Of a DNA stretch of 64,000 bases, positions 21,075 through 33,650 are shown piece after piece (within the stretch, counting starts at the first letter, position 1; each line of letters starts with the position of its first letter). Under the pieces are notes generated by a model. The model saw nothing but the letters and a program-made list of their open reading frames with translations, was not told the origin of the DNA and did not search any database. Position numbers and translations under genes: made by a program. Source of the stretch: Tragulus kanchil (taxonomy: Eukaryota; Chordata; Mammalia; Artiodactyla; Tragulidae); NCBI GenBank assembly GCA_022376925.1, contig JAIOJX010000030.1, positions 173,843,298 through 173,907,297 of the forward strand, given 5' to 3'.

Positions 21075-22149
21075 CTACAGCCCTTCCTGTCATTTCTGAG
21101 TGGGATCTATTTGTTTTTCCAGCTCATGGAGATCCTGATCAGGAAGGTCAAAGACCTTCTCTGTCTTCAAAGGCAGAAAGACCAGGCCAAGTTCTTCTCA
21201 TAGTACATCACTCTAACCTCTTCTGTCGCACTTCCAGAGACCTTTGTGATTACACTGGGCCCACTAGGAAAATCTTTCCTTTGCAATGAAAAGTAACAGA
21301 TTCACGGGTCCTGGGACTTTGAACATGGACATCTTTGAGGCCTTATTTGGTCTTTGACAATAATATACATTTTCCTTTCAGGCTTGTAAGAATTAATGGC
21401 ATAAACTACAAATTAATGGCATACATGAATAGCATAAACTTTGCACATAGTGAGTGCATTTTAATTGCAAGTGCTACTATTAAACCGTGAGAGAATAAGA
21501 TTCAGATTCATCTTTGACATTCCTGATCAGGGTCTCAAGATCTAGGAATAAGTGTATGCATAGTTAGCATTGCTTCTTCAGCCCATTCATCAGTCTGGTG
21601 TCCATGTGGCTTTTCTCCTTGCATTGCCCTGTCCCTCTTTCCAGTGCCCAGATCTCTTGCTGTAGGTTATACTGAGATGTGTTTAAACTCTTGACATGCT
21701 GATTCCCCGGACAGTAACAAGGTAAGTCTGTATTAATCCCACACATTTTGATAAATTATCAAACCAACTGACTGAGAATGTTGATTGATAAAACTACATG
21801 TTAGGCAAGCAAATTATTACCTTCTTAAAAAAGTCAATTGTCTAAACCCAGTTTTTTTTTCTAAACACGTCTATTTGAATTCTACCTCCCTGATATGGAC
21901 ATAATCTTAACATTATTCTTTTATTATGACTAAAAGATTTCAAGAATCATTTAGTTTATTTATTTCAATCAAAATTATTTTAAAAGAAACTTTATATCAC
22001 CACTCAAAGAATAACACAAACTGGTATAACTTTTCATAAGTAGAAAAAATAAAACAAAAGAAGTAAAGAGACAATGAAAGCAATGTTATTCAAATCTAGG
22101 TGTCTATTACTATTTGCCAAGGCTTTAAATTGAAAGGGACATCAGAGTT

Positions 22150-22399
22150 ATTGAAAGTCTATGAACCCAAATATCCCTCAACAGAAATGTAGTACTGTCA
22201 TACAATGGATCATACAGTTAGATGAAACCCCACAAGTCAAAAACAATCTGTAAACTACAACCAAATCCTACAACATGTCATGAAGTTGGCTCAGAAAAGA
22301 CAAACACAAAAGGATACCAATTATATGACCGTACTGCTCTTATGCAAATTTCAAAGCTAGGGCAAATAAATCTGTGGTGTAGAAATCACGATTGTGTCC
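22150..22399 (+). mobile_element. Old L1M ORF2 3' region fragment
   Basis: Blocks AACCCAAATATCCCTCAACA, CATACAATGGATCATACAGT and AGACAAACACAAAAGGATAC resemble the L1M segment around the ORF2 end. Many stops, no function. A copy lies at 23266-23515. Confidence 0.55.
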
Positions 22400-23265
22400 T
22401 TTGGAAAAGTAACAGATGCACGGGTCCTGGGACTTTGAACATGGACATCTTTGAGGCCTTATTTGGTCTTTGACAATAATATACATTTTCCTTTCAGGCT
22501 TGTAAGAATTAATGGCATAAACTACAAATTAATGGCATACATGAATAGCATAAACTTTGCACATAGTGAGTGCATTTTAATTGCAAGTGCTACTATTAAA
22601 CCGTGAGAGAATAAGATTCAGATTCATCTTTGACATTCCTGATCAGGGTCTCAAGATCTAGGAATAAGTGTATGCATAGTTAGCATTGCTTCTTCAGCCC
22701 ATTCATCAGTCTGGTGTCCATGTGGCTTTTCTCCTTGCATTGCCCTGTCCCTCTTTCCAGTGCCCAGATCTCTTGCTGTAGGTTATACTGAGATGTGTTT
22801 AAACTCTTGACATGCTGATTCCCCGGACAGTAACAAGGTAAGTCTGTATTAATCCCACACATTTTGATAAATTATCAAACCAACTGACTGAGAATGTTGA
22901 TTGATAAAACTACATGTTAGGCAAGCAAATTATTACCTTCTTAAAAAAGTCAATTGTCTAAACCCAGTTTTTTTTTCTAAACACGTCTATTTGAATTCTA
23001 CCTCCCTGATATGGACATAATCTTAACATTATTCTTTTATTATGACTAAAAGATTTCAAGAATCATTTAGTTTATTTATTTCAATCAAAATTATTTTAAA
23101 AGAAACTTTATATCACCACTCAAAGAATAACACAAACTGGTATAACTTTTCATAAGTAGAAAAAATAAAACAAAAGAAGTAAAGAGACAATGAAAGCAAT
23201 GTTATTCAAATCTAGGTGTCTATTACTATTTGCCAAGGCTTTAAATTGAAAGGGACATCAGAGTT

Positions 23266-23515
23266 ATTGAAAGTCTATGAACCCAAATATCCCTCAACAG
23301 AAATGTAGTACTGTCATACAATGGATCATACAGTTAGATGAAACCCCACAAGTCAAAAACAATCTGTAAACTACAACCAAATCCTACAACATGTCATGAA
23401 GTTGGCTCAGAAAAGACAAACACAAAAGGATACCAATTATATGACCGTACTGCTCTTATGCAAATTTCAAAGCTAGGGCAAATAAATCTGTGGTGTAGAA
23501 ATCACGATTGTGTCC
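23266..23515 (+). mobile_element. Old L1M fragment, duplicated copy
   Basis: Copy of 22150-22399 made by duplication 7. Confidence 0.55.
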
Positions 23516-24277
23516 ATTCTAGAGGCAGTGCCACCTGGGCACGAGCACAAGGACTTTAGTACTTAATGGGGTACCTGATAGTTGGGGGGAGCTTCATAAA
23601 TACCTGTGAAATGAATGGATATGTATGTGAATTAGTCTTAAGATATGAACTGTGCTGAATTGACAGAAAAGAGAGACTAAGAGCATGCATCTGGCTGAGG
23701 GGAACAACTGCACATAAATCTTGATAACAGCCTATTTATAAGTTTGAGGGAAAAAAAAAAGAAGGACTGGGGTACTAATAACCTCTGGAAACCCACTGGA
23801 AAACAAAACAAGCTGCTCTGACTTGGCTTCAAAAGAGCCTGTGCTCTGGTACTGTTTACCATGTAAAGGACCCAAGGTAGTGCTAAAGCTGTACTGTCTA
23901 TAATGAAAGCAAACATGTGAGCTGCTTGGAACTATTAAAGATAAGCTATTTCGGGGGCATCTGGAACAAGCACCCATGGAGAGGGAGAGCCATTCCTTTT
24001 CCATCTTTCTGGGGATGAGTCAGAGAAATGAGCATGTCTGAATTCTTTAGGTAAGTCCCCAAATGCCTTTCAGCCACTAGTTTACAATCTTTACATACCA
24101 GAGGCAGAACCAACATTTTGGTGTGCATAAATGTGTCATACTGAGTCTGACCTAAATGTGACAAAGACCCAGTATTCTTAACAAACTATCTGGTATTAAG
24201 TGGGTATTCAGTATGCTAGAGGAAAAACTCTATTGAACCCAATTCTCACCTGCCTGCCAGTATAAATTTAAATTAGT
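23516..24277. other. Unassigned stretch
   Basis: No gene or named repeat recognised. Overlapping minus-strand frames between 23677 and 24164 (up to 90 codons) show no domain and no shared reading frame. Confidence 0.45.
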
Positions 24278-24545
24278 AAAGAAGAAGGGAGGTAGGGAGG
24301 AAAAAGAAAAGGAAAGGAAGAAAGGAAAGAAAAGTAAGAAAAAATAAGTAGCAAAGAAGAGAGGAAGAAGGAGAGAGAGAAAAGAGAAACAGAGAGGAAG
24401 ACAGGGATGGAAGAGGGTGGGTGCAATAAAAAGACAGAAAACAGAGAGAAGAAAAGCAGAAATGTGGAAGACAGAGAGGGAAGGAAGAGGGAGCAAAAAA
24501 GGAGAAAGAGAGGGAAAGGGAATGAGAATAAAAAGAGGAAGCAAA
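24278..24545 (+). repeat. Long polypurine tract (about 270 bp)
   Basis: An almost pure A/G strand made of irregular GGAA, GAAA, GAGA and AAGG units, with few pyrimidines. The 115-codon S/L/F/P-rich minus-strand frame at 24230-24577 is only its reversed translation. Confidence 0.9.
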
Positions 24546-25211
24546 GTGGTCATGAGAAAGTCCACGGATTCTAACAAAATATTTTAGAAGTTTCCAAAGG
24601 AAAAAAAATTTTAAATTAAACCAACAGAGTGAATTTTAAATGTATTTAATAATAAGAGATGGTGTTATTAAATTAAAGCTAATGATGCTAAACACAGATG
24701 GAAAAAAGGAAAGACAAATGATAATAGGATCTAATTGCTGTATTGTCCTGTACTGTGGAAATTTTTGCTCAAATGTTCAGATATCTGAAATGGTCTGAGT
24801 CATGGCAAGAATCGAAGGAGGGATTAGACTGTGAAGAAATGCACCAGACTGGAAAGTCATCATCAGAGAAGGTAGTTCATTCAACCCACTGTTCTTCAGA
24901 GTTGGGAAAACATGAAATTAGAAACAAGGTTATTCATACCAAAGGGCAAGCAGCCTAGCTTCCTCCAGTGAACACCACATGGAGCTGAACCACAGGTGAT
25001 CCACAAAGCAAGGAGATCCCTGTGTCTGTATTTCATCAGAGGGGTGTTATAAAAATTATGATTTAGGCTAACAGAAATGATGTCATCAAGTCAAACTCAC
25101 GAGTCTGTAAGTTCTTGTTATTTACTCATTATAAACAGTATGTTCCCAGCTTTCAAAAGGCATTTTCTTACTCTCGTATGTGATTTTACACTACAGTTGG
25201 GTATGTAAGGT
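24546..25211. other. Unassigned stretch
   Basis: No gene or repeat recognised. A 71-codon frame at 24743-24958 has no domain signal. Confidence 0.45.
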
Positions 25212-27370
25212 CAACTGGAACAAAACAATTAAACAAAGGTGCTACATGATATATAGTTATCTCCCAGGGGTAGACTGTATTACTATTTGTCAATGATCTT
25301 TAGCATGCTCCTCCCCAAGGATGGTTTATACATTCCAGTTCCGTTGAACTCAAGATGTTTCATTTTGTTTAAGCAAAAGAAAGCAGATGTGATACATAGC
25401 TTTTCCAAGCAGAAGTTCTAAAGCAAAGATGTAAGTGCATGTTTTCTTTTCCACTGACATGACAATCAAAATGCTCCTGATCGAGGCTGCTCCAGCAACG
25501 TAGCCCCTCTAGCAAACACAGCATGAAGCAGAACCACAGCTGATCCACAAAGATCAGGCAGTACCATTCATTTTACAAGTCACCGAGATTGTTTTGGATA
25601 AAGGATTAATTTACCCTGTCCCGAATGAAACAGAACCCAAGTAAGTGAAGCAAAAATAAGCAACAAATATATAAATAAAATGCATTAGTTTGTCCAATTG
25701 ACAGCTATTGAACACATTAAGATCCTGTGCTCAGCTCTGGGGGCAAAACGATGGACAATGACTTTATCTTCTAGGACAAATACACTGGAGTTCTAGAAGC
25801 TCACAAGTAAGAAAGCAACACTGGAATTGTGGAGGAAGACCACAGAGAGTTGTCGCTTGAGTGGGACATTATCAAATACACATTTTTAGAGTGTATTTCT
25901 AGTATAGTAGGTAGAATCACTAGGAGTCATAACTAAAGGAGAGACTTTGTGAGACAGAACAGTGGGGGGTAGCGTAGAAACAATCAGAGTTAAAAGAAAA
26001 TCTTCACCAACACACTGAGGCATCTAGAGGCAATGGAAAAGTGATATATTTTTAAGTCTAATAAAGCAAGAATGTCTAGGTGCTTGTGAAGAGATCAGAA
26101 AAAAATAACTGGAATGAGACTTAACGCCAAGTCTACTTTTTTGTCTTAGTATGATTTTATTAGTATTCTTGGGCTTCCCTGGTGGCTCTGTGGTAAAGAT
26201 TTCACCTACTAATGTAGGAAACACAGGTTCAATTCCTGAATAAGGAAGATCCCCTGAAGAAGGAAATGGCAACCCACTCCAGTATTTTTGTTGTAAGCAA
26301 CTGGAACAAAACAATTAAACAAAGGTGCTACATGATATATAGTTATCTCCCAGGGGTAGACTGTATTACTATTTGTCAATGATCTTTAGCATGCTCCTCC
26401 CCAAGGATGGTTTATACATTCCAGTTCCGTTGAACTCAAGATGTTTCATTTTGTTTAAGCAAAAGAAAGCAGATGTGATACATAGCTTTTCCAAGCAGAA
26501 GTTCTAAAGCAAAGATGTAAGTGCATGTTTTCTTTTCCACTGACATGACAATCAAAATGCTCCTGATCGAGGCTGCTCCAGCAACGTAGCCCCTCTAGCA
26601 AACACAGCATGAAGCAGAACCACAGCTGATCCACAAAGATCAGGCAGTACCATTCATTTTACAAGTCACCGAGATTGTTTTGGATAAAGGATTAATTTAC
26701 CCTGTCCCGAATGAAACAGAACCCAAGTAAGTGAAGCAAAAATAAGCAACAAATATATAAATAAAATGCATTAGTTTGTCCAATTGACAGCTATTGAACA
26801 CATTAAGATCCTGTGCTCAGCTCTGGGGGCAAAACGATGGACAATGACTTTATCTTCTAGGACAAATACACTGGAGTTCTAGAAGCTCACAAGTAAGAAA
26901 GCAACACTGGAATTGTGGAGGAAGACCACAGAGAGTTGTCGCTTGAGTGGGACATTATCAAATACACATTTTTAGAGTGTATTTCTAGTATAGTAGGTAG
27001 AATCACTAGGAGTCATAACTAAAGGAGAGACTTTGTGAGACAGAACAGTGGGGGGTAGCGTAGAAACAATCAGAGTTAAAAGAAAATCTTCACCAACACA
27101 CTGAGGCATCTAGAGGCAATGGAAAAGTGATATATTTTTAAGTCTAATAAAGCAAGAATGTCTAGGTGCTTGTGAAGAGATCAGAAAAAAATAACTGGAA
27201 TGAGACTTAACGCCAAGTCTACTTTTTTGTCTTAGTATGATTTTATTAGTATTCTTGGGCTTCCCTGGTGGCTCTGTGGTAAAGATTTCACCTACTAATG
27301 TAGGAAACACAGGTTCAATTCCTGAATAAGGAAGATCCCCTGAAGAAGGAAATGGCAACCCACTCCAGTA
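25212..27370. repeat. Tandem direct duplication 8 (period 1086)
   Basis: Bases 25212-26284 recur at 26298-27370. The filler at 26285-26297 resembles a worn version of the sequence just before 25212. The first copy stops about 114 bases into a Bov-tA that is complete in the second copy. Confidence 0.96.
26171..26284 (+). mobile_element. Bov-tA head cut at duplication seam
   Basis: Head and mid part only (GGGCTTCCCTGGTGGCTC to CACTCCAGTA). The complete copies are at 27257 and 28356. Confidence 0.9.
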
Positions 27371-27462
27371 TTGTTGCCTGGGAAATTCCAAGAACAGAGG
27401 AGCCTGGCAGGCTACAGTCCACAGGGTCACAAAGAGTTCGACACAACTTAGCAACTAAACAA
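27257..27462 (+). mobile_element. Bov-tA SINE, full length
   Basis: Head GGGCTTCCCTGGTGGCTC, B-box region GGTTCAATTCCTG, GGCAACCCACTCCAGTATTG, GGAGCCTGGCAGGCTACAG and the end GACACAACTTAGCAACTAA. Short AGTATT repeats flank it. Confidence 0.93.
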
Positions 27463-28355
27463 TAACATCAGTATTTCTGGTGTCATTAAAGTCAAAATGT
27501 CATCTTGTCAAAATTATTATTGATACAAGTAATAATCAAATTCACATTTCATAACCATCAACAGTTTGTGCTGTATGAAATGAATTTCAGAGCATTCAAT
27601 GTATGTTCTGCTTAAAATATATATTCAGTGATAGCAAAAAAATAACGTGTTCAGGGATAGCAAAAAATATCATACAGATACAGAAATTTTAAAGGTATTG
27701 ACTTATGTCTATACAAAACCTAGAAAGCTACAGGTTGTTTAAAATTTAATCTTTAAATCGGCCAGTGACTGTGATTAAGATGAAAATGACAACTAAGCTG
27801 TGACATTTTTAACAATGGGAGCAAGAGACAATTAATTGTTCATTAAAATATGTTTCCTTTTCCTCTTTTGGGGGCGCAATGAAACACTTCTCAGTTTTCC
27901 TTGTAGGTACCTGAAGATCAGATGACTGAGGTATGCTTACTGGGAGCATGCCAGGATGTCTTGTTTAGTTTACATGTTTGCTTTCGTTTAATTTCAAATT
28001 TACAAAGGAATCTATTCTCTCGACCAGTGACTCTCTAGACGTACAACTCAAGAATATTAACTTTCTCAAACTTCAGAGAAAGGCTAGATTTGCAAAGGAT
28101 ACAAGGATATTAGAAGCACTTAGCATTTTCCGTAGAACCAGATAACAGTGGGGGTAGCGTAGAAACAATCAGAGTTAAAAGAAAATCTTCACCAACACAC
28201 TGAGGCATCTAGAGGCAATGGAAAAGTGATATATTTTTAAGTCTAATAAAGCAAGAATGTCTAGGTGCTTGTGAAGAGATCAGAAAAAAATAACTGGAAT
28301 GAGACTTAACGCCAAGTCTACTTTTTTGTCTTAGTATGATTTTATTAGTATTCTT

Positions 28356-28560
28356 GGGCTTCCTGGTGGCTCTGTGGTAAAGATTTCACCTACTAATGTA
28401 GGAAACACAGGTTCAATTCCTGAATAAGGAAGATCCCCTGAAGAAGGAAATGGCAACCCACTCCAGTATTGTTGCCTGGGAAATTCCAAGAACAGAGGAG
28501 CCTGGCAGGCTACAGTCCACAGGGTCACAAAGAGTTCGACACAACTTAGCAACTAAACAA
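28356..28560 (+). mobile_element. Bov-tA SINE, duplicated copy
   Basis: Copy of 27257-27462 through duplication 9, with one C missing from the CTTCCCTGG head. Confidence 0.93.
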
Positions 28561-29243
28561 TAACATCAGTATTTCTGGTGTCATTAAAGTCAAAATGTCA
28601 TCTTGTCAAAATTATTATTGATACAAGTAATAATCAAATTCACATTTCATAACCATCAACAGTTTGTGCTGTATGAAATGAATTTCAGAGCATTCAATGT
28701 ATGTTCTGCTTAAAATATATATTCAGTGATAGCAAAAAAATAACGTGTTCAGGGATAGCAAAAAATATCATACAGATACAGAAATTTTAAAGGTATTGAC
28801 TTATGTCTATACAAAACCTAGAAAGCTACAGGTTGTTTAAAATTTAATCTTTAAATCGGCCAGTGACTGTGATTAAGATGAAAATGACAACTAAGCTGTG
28901 ACATTTTTAACAATGGGAGCAAGAGACAATTAATTGTTCATTAAAATATGTTTCCTTTTCCTCTTTTGGGGCGCAATGAAACACTTCTAAGTTTTCCTTG
29001 TAAGTACCTGAAGATCAGATGACTGAGGTATGCTTACTGGGAGCATGCCAGGATGTCTTGTTTAGTTTACATGTTTGCTTTCGTTTAATTTCAAATTTAC
29101 AAAGGAATCTATTCTCTCGACCAGTGACTCTCTAGACGTACAACTCAAGAATATTAACTTTCTCAAACTTCAGAGAAAGGCTAGATTTGCAAAGGATACA
29201 AGGATATTAGAAGCACTTAGCATTTTCGTGAGAACCAGATAAC

Positions 29244-31379
29244 GAGAGACAACTAAGGCAAACCAGAAGAAAATACATTTAGAGGAGCAACAATCAGATG
29301 CCAATCAAAATAAGAAGAATATTTTAATGCTAAACATCTAATAGTGTGAGCTGATTCAAATTCTATACAACTTAATAATCATGAAATAAAAAATGAAATA
29401 GTTTAATTTTAAGTGGATACATTTCTAAGCTGTAGTGTAGTCTCTTGGTTTAGGAAAATGATGTTTGATGAGTCCTGATTCCCAGGCTTATAACAAGTAT
29501 CTGTTGACTTCTGAGGGCATTCCATGGTTCACCTCTTTATCTACAGAACAGCCATAGGTGATAGGCATATATTCCTAAACAGAAATGATGTCTTAGAGAT
29601 GAAGCAACACAAGATTGTCTGACTCTCGTGACTATCCTCCATGGTCTATAACACCAGCACATAGTCTTTCCATGGGGGCTAGCTAAGCTTGAAGAGCTTT
29701 TAACAGATGAGTCATTTGCTTTCACATTAGTACATTTAGAATAGGCTAAATATATGTCCAGGAAACCATTTAGTTAGTAATTATACCCTCAAACACCACT
29801 CAGCAACATTTCCTTAATATTTAGAGCTTTCTGCATCATTATTATAATACAAAAAGTTGAGCATGGAGCCTCTTAGAGGCACTAAAACATGTTAGCAATA
29901 TTTTTGATATACACAAACAGGTAAGAAGTACAGAAGAAAAAAACAACTAGAGTATTTAAGTCCAAATGAATCTCCAAGGTGGGGAAGGGTTGAGGGGGAC
30001 AACAAACAAGAAAGGGAACTCTATAGCATCATGTGGACCTACTAATCCCAAGATCTTTATTTAGGACCAAAGAGGAAAACAGAGGGGCCACAAATCAGTT
30101 CTATACTGTGAATCTTCAAGAAGTTACAATCACAATAAATAAATCCTTACAAGGACTGAGGAGAATTCTTTCCTCAGCCCATTTTCTCTAGCAAGATTCA
30201 CAATGCTACCATCAAATCCATGGTGGAGAGAATGCCAGCCTCTGCTTCATGGGACGAGAAAAGGAGAATTCTGTATTTGGAATTATTTGCCCTTATCAAA
30301 GTCTCCCAGACAACTAAGATCCAGCTAGCTGATGAAGATATAGCTCTTTAATGAAGGGCTGAATCCAGTTCAGGAGGGAAAGAGTATTTGGAGTGCTTAC
30401 CAAAACACCACCATTAGAATGGCATGTGCTGTGCCTTCTTTATTCACCTTTGGGGATAGAAGTTGTGTGTTAAACTATCTGCAAAATCATTTTTTTAAGA
30501 GAATAGTCAGTGACAGTATCCTCATTACAATTAGATATGAAACATAAAATGTGGAGCCCTAATTGTACCTGGTTTTCTATGAATTTAAGGCCATTTTTAT
30601 GAATAAATTCATGTAAATATTCAAGGAATACTTTCACTGAATCCCACAGGCTTTCATGAGCATATATGCTGTAACAAACTTTCTTGTAATTTTATTCACT
30701 CACTGAGAAAAACAAACAAAAATCCTGCTTCCTCTCACAGATTCAAACTTGAAAGTGTCATAGTTTAAAGGTCTATACTCTATCAATTTTACATTTTAAG
30801 ATTAAAGGGATAAAAAAGGATATTGGCACCTTTGTTAATGCCTGCCCAAGTGCAGGCTAGGGTCTTTGAAAATTTGCAATGGACCATCTATGAAGGATTC
30901 TGAATATTGAAAATGTCTAATTTTTATCAATTAGAAGGCACTGTTTTAACTGTTTGTAGGTTTGATAAAGGAGAATTTCTAGGCAAATGTGAAAAGACTG
31001 AGAGATATGATGGTGAAAATTCGAATTCAAGAGAACATAAACAGATAAAAATAAAATCAATATGTACTTTTACCTGGCACCCACCAAAGAAGACTATAAA
31101 TTTTTTACATCACAGTTCACTAGTGTGTCCAGAGGTTACAATCAGTTGAGAAGTGTGCTCCAAGCAATTATTTTTAACGACAATTTCTGAATTGTATGAT
31201 CACTTTAGTATCATTTAATTAATCAGAATTCAGACTTATTTCTCTAGTAACCTCATCCTTATTCATGTGCACTCAAAGGAGTTTTTCTGAGTGGATGATA
31301 AAAGGGCATATTGCAACTTTATGTATCAACAGTAGTATATCCCCTTATATACACATAAATATCAAAGATAACAGGTATT
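29244..31379. other. Long unassigned intergenic stretch
   Basis: About 2.1 kb of AT-rich sequence without a recognised gene, RNA, young repeat or duplication. Short frames (for example 80 codons at 30907-31149) lack any domain signal. Part could be ancient repeat too worn to see by eye. Confidence 0.45.
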
Positions 31380-31520
31380 GGGACTTCCCTGATGGTCCAG
31401 TGGTTAAGAGTTTGCCTCTCAATGCAGGAGACACAGGTTCAACTCTGGTCCAGGATGATTCCTCATGCCTTAAAGCAACTCAGCATATGTGTCACAACTA
31501 CTGAGTCCATGTACCTACAG
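31380..31520 (+). mobile_element. CHR-type SINE
   Basis: GGACTTCCCTGATGGTCCAG head, A box GGTCCAGTGGTTAAGAG, B-box region ACAGGTTCAACTCTGG, and the body GCAACTCAGCATATGTGTC. This is the typical CHR-2 order with a diverged 3' end. Confidence 0.8.
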
Positions 31521-31534
31521 CCTGAACCACCATT

Positions 31535-31706
31535 CACTTTTGCAAATAAAGTCTTATTGGAACTTGATTACATTCATTCATTTACATACAGTCTATTTCA
31601 AGCTGTAAGAGCAGAGTTGAGTAGTTGTAACAGAGACTGCATTGTCCACAAAATCTAAAATATTTACTATCTAGTCCCTTACAAAAAAAGATTATCAACC
31701 CCTGAG
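31535..31706 (-). mobile_element. Ancient hAT-like DNA transposon copy
   Basis: GCAAATAAAGTCTTATTGGA, GCAGAGTTGAGTAGTTGTAA, CAGAGACTGCATTGTCCAC and AAAATATTTACTATCTAGTC, ending near CAACCCCTG. Same family as 3800-3995, opposite strand. Confidence 0.6.
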
Positions 31707-31811
31707 TTGGACTATGAGGTCTGTGTGATTCTCATATATGCCTACCCTATAACATGGTGTTTTAACGTGATTCCTGACAGCTCTCCTAATAAACACGGGG
31801 TAGTACAAAAA

Positions 31812-31935
31812 GCAGTAGATGGAGTAGGAAACAGCAAACCACTCCAGTATTCTTGCCTAGAAAATCCCAAGGACAGAGGAGCCTGGTGGGTTACACATGG
31901 GGTCACAGAGTCAGACACGACCGACTGACTCAGTC
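31812..31935 (+). mobile_element. Bov-tA SINE 3' part
   Basis: ACCACTCCAGTATTCTTGCC, AGGACAGAGGAGCCTGGTGG, and the end GTCAGACACGACCGACTGAC. Head absent. Confidence 0.9.
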
Positions 31936-32047
31936 AGAACACACACATTCATAAAAGAGGACAGATCAACAACATTCAAGTGGAGAAATGTGAATAGAAT
32001 ACTTTCAGCACTTCCAGAAGATCTCTATGCTTCTTTCCACTCACTGC

Positions 32048-32353
32048 CCCACAAAGGAAATCACTATCTTGACTTCCTAAACTATATATAGATTGATATT
32101 GCAAGTTCTAGAATATCATATAATTGGAATTATACAACATGTACTCCTTCATATAGGACTTGATTTACTCAGTGTCTGAATCCATTTTGTTGCATTATTT
32201 AGAAGTTCATTTTTATTATTATCGAGTAGTATTTCACTCTATGAATGAACCACAGTTTATCCATTCACCCACTGATGGACACTTACATTTGGCTTATTTT
32301 CAGGTTTTCCAAGTTTTGGTCATTATGAATAAAGCTGCTGTGAACATTTGGGT
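32048..32353 (-). mobile_element. L1M 3' region, reversed
   Basis: Reversed L1M blocks in order: ATATAATTGGAATTATACAA, TTTATCCATTCACCCACTGA, TGGACACTTACATTTGGC and TCATTATGAATAAAGCTGCT. It ends directly at the CA microsatellite. Confidence 0.75.
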
Positions 32354-32381
32354 ATACACACACACACACACACACACACAG
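32354..32381. repeat. (CA)n microsatellite
   Basis: An uninterrupted CA run of about 14 units, a candidate length polymorphism. Confidence 0.92.
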
Positions 32382-33469
32382 AAAGCAGTACAGATTTAAC
32401 AGACGTCTTTAAAGTCCAACAGACATTTTAAATCTCACCTTTGCCACGGACCTCTATATCTTATTCCTTTCTTTTGTGAAATCATTTCCTATGATTTCCT
32501 ATGTCATGAGATCTGGACCTTACATGAAATAATATACTTAAAGGATGTAACATGGTGTGTGACACAGAGCAAGCATTCATTAAATAGCAGCTTTACTTGC
32601 CACTGCTACCACTGAGAAAAGCCTGCCTCCCCAGTTACCACAGGAAGCTTGATGTGCAGCTCAGAGCAATGACTTGTTATGTATACCTTACTCTGTATGG
32701 ATGCTTTTGAAGGAAAATAGGTCAGGGAAGAACCATCCATGCAGAAGAACATCAGGTATTTTCTTATCTCTGTATAAGATAAGACAGTGGCTATGTCTCA
32801 TTCACCCAGTTCCCTTTCTTGGTCTACAACATCATCGTGGCCAAGGAAAGTCCTACTCATCTTAGAAGTGAAACACCCTAGGCATTTCCCTGCCACTATG
32901 ACATCTGGATTTGAGCACAAGGTAGTACACTGGACCTAGAAATAGCCTAAGATGTCTTAAAGGTTCACAGAAAAGATGCCAAGAAAGCAAAAAACAAAAC
33001 CAAAAACCATGTAAGCGAAGATATTCACTGAAATCAGGAATCTCCAAATCACATTAATACAATGTTACAGGTAATAATACAAAGCCTGCTGGCTAGCTAA
33101 GTGTCCAAAGTTATCTTGCTCAGAGCAGTCATAACTTGGTCCCAAGCACCGGACTCTTTATTTCATGGTACTCTGTACAGGAGCTATGGGAAACTACCTT
33201 TGAGAAAACCGTAACTTCCAAATCTCTGATTTCTGAATGCACACTACACACAAAAAAAGTAAAAATGAAAAGAACAATGTCCATTATGTACTGCTTTAAG
33301 GCAGTGATTTCTTCTACAAATGATCTGGAAGGATATTTCTCAAGCTAATAGTGATGAAAGATCAGTTTGTTTCTTCTTTTCCCAGATCTATGATGAACTG
33401 AGCCTTTAAAATCTACAATAAACATAAATTACTACTGAAAAACATTTTGTTCTTTTTTTTACACCAAAA
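32382..33469. other. Unassigned stretch
   Basis: No gene, RNA or repeat recognised. Frames of up to 70 codons only. Confidence 0.45.
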
Positions 33470-33650
33470 ACATTTTTCTCAGTGTATAGCCAATCAACAA
33501 ATTTGTGTTAGTTTCAGGTGAACAGTGAAGGGGCTCAGCCGTACGTCTACATGCGTCCATTCTTCCCCCAATCCCCCTCCCATCCAGGCTGGCACATAAC
33601 ATTAAGTAGAGTTCCATGTGCTATACAATAGATTTTTGTTGTACTTTAAA
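33470..33650 (-). mobile_element. L1 3' UTR fragment, reversed
   Basis: Reversed blocks: AGTGTATAGCCAATCAACAA, GTGTTAGTTTCAGGTGAACA, AGAGTTCCATGTGCTATACA and ATAGATTTTTGTTG, as in mammalian L1 3' regions. A T-rich run lies just upstream. Confidence 0.75.

Larger units (their letters stand above)
19386..21666. repeat. Tandem direct duplication 6 (period 1126-1142)
   Basis: Bases 19386-20524 recur at 20525-21666. Near the seam the first copy lacks about 16 bases present at 21620-21640. The second copy lacks about 13 bases found at 19408-19448. Elsewhere the copies look identical, so the damage sits at the seam side of both copies. Confidence 0.96.
21280..23515. repeat. Tandem direct duplication 7 (period 1116)
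   Basis: Bases 21288-22399 recur at 22404-23515. At the seam (22398-22404) a CCTTTG from upstream of the unit survives, with 4 bases missing next to it and a T-to-G change shortly after. Together with duplication 6 it makes 20162-20524, 21288-21666 and 22404-22782 three copies of one segment. Confidence 0.96.
27044..29243. repeat. Tandem direct duplication 9 (period about 1098)
   Basis: Bases 27044-28146 recur at 28144-29243, sharing AAC at the seam. Small differences: one G lost at 28151, a C lost in the Bov-tA head, and two substitutions plus a lost G near 28965-29005. Chained with duplication 8, so 25958-26284, 27044-27370 and 28144-28469 are three copies of one segment. Confidence 0.96.

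Noticed and set aside
24230..24577. 115-codon minus-strand frame rich in S, L, F and P
   Set aside because: It is the reversed translation of the polypurine tract.
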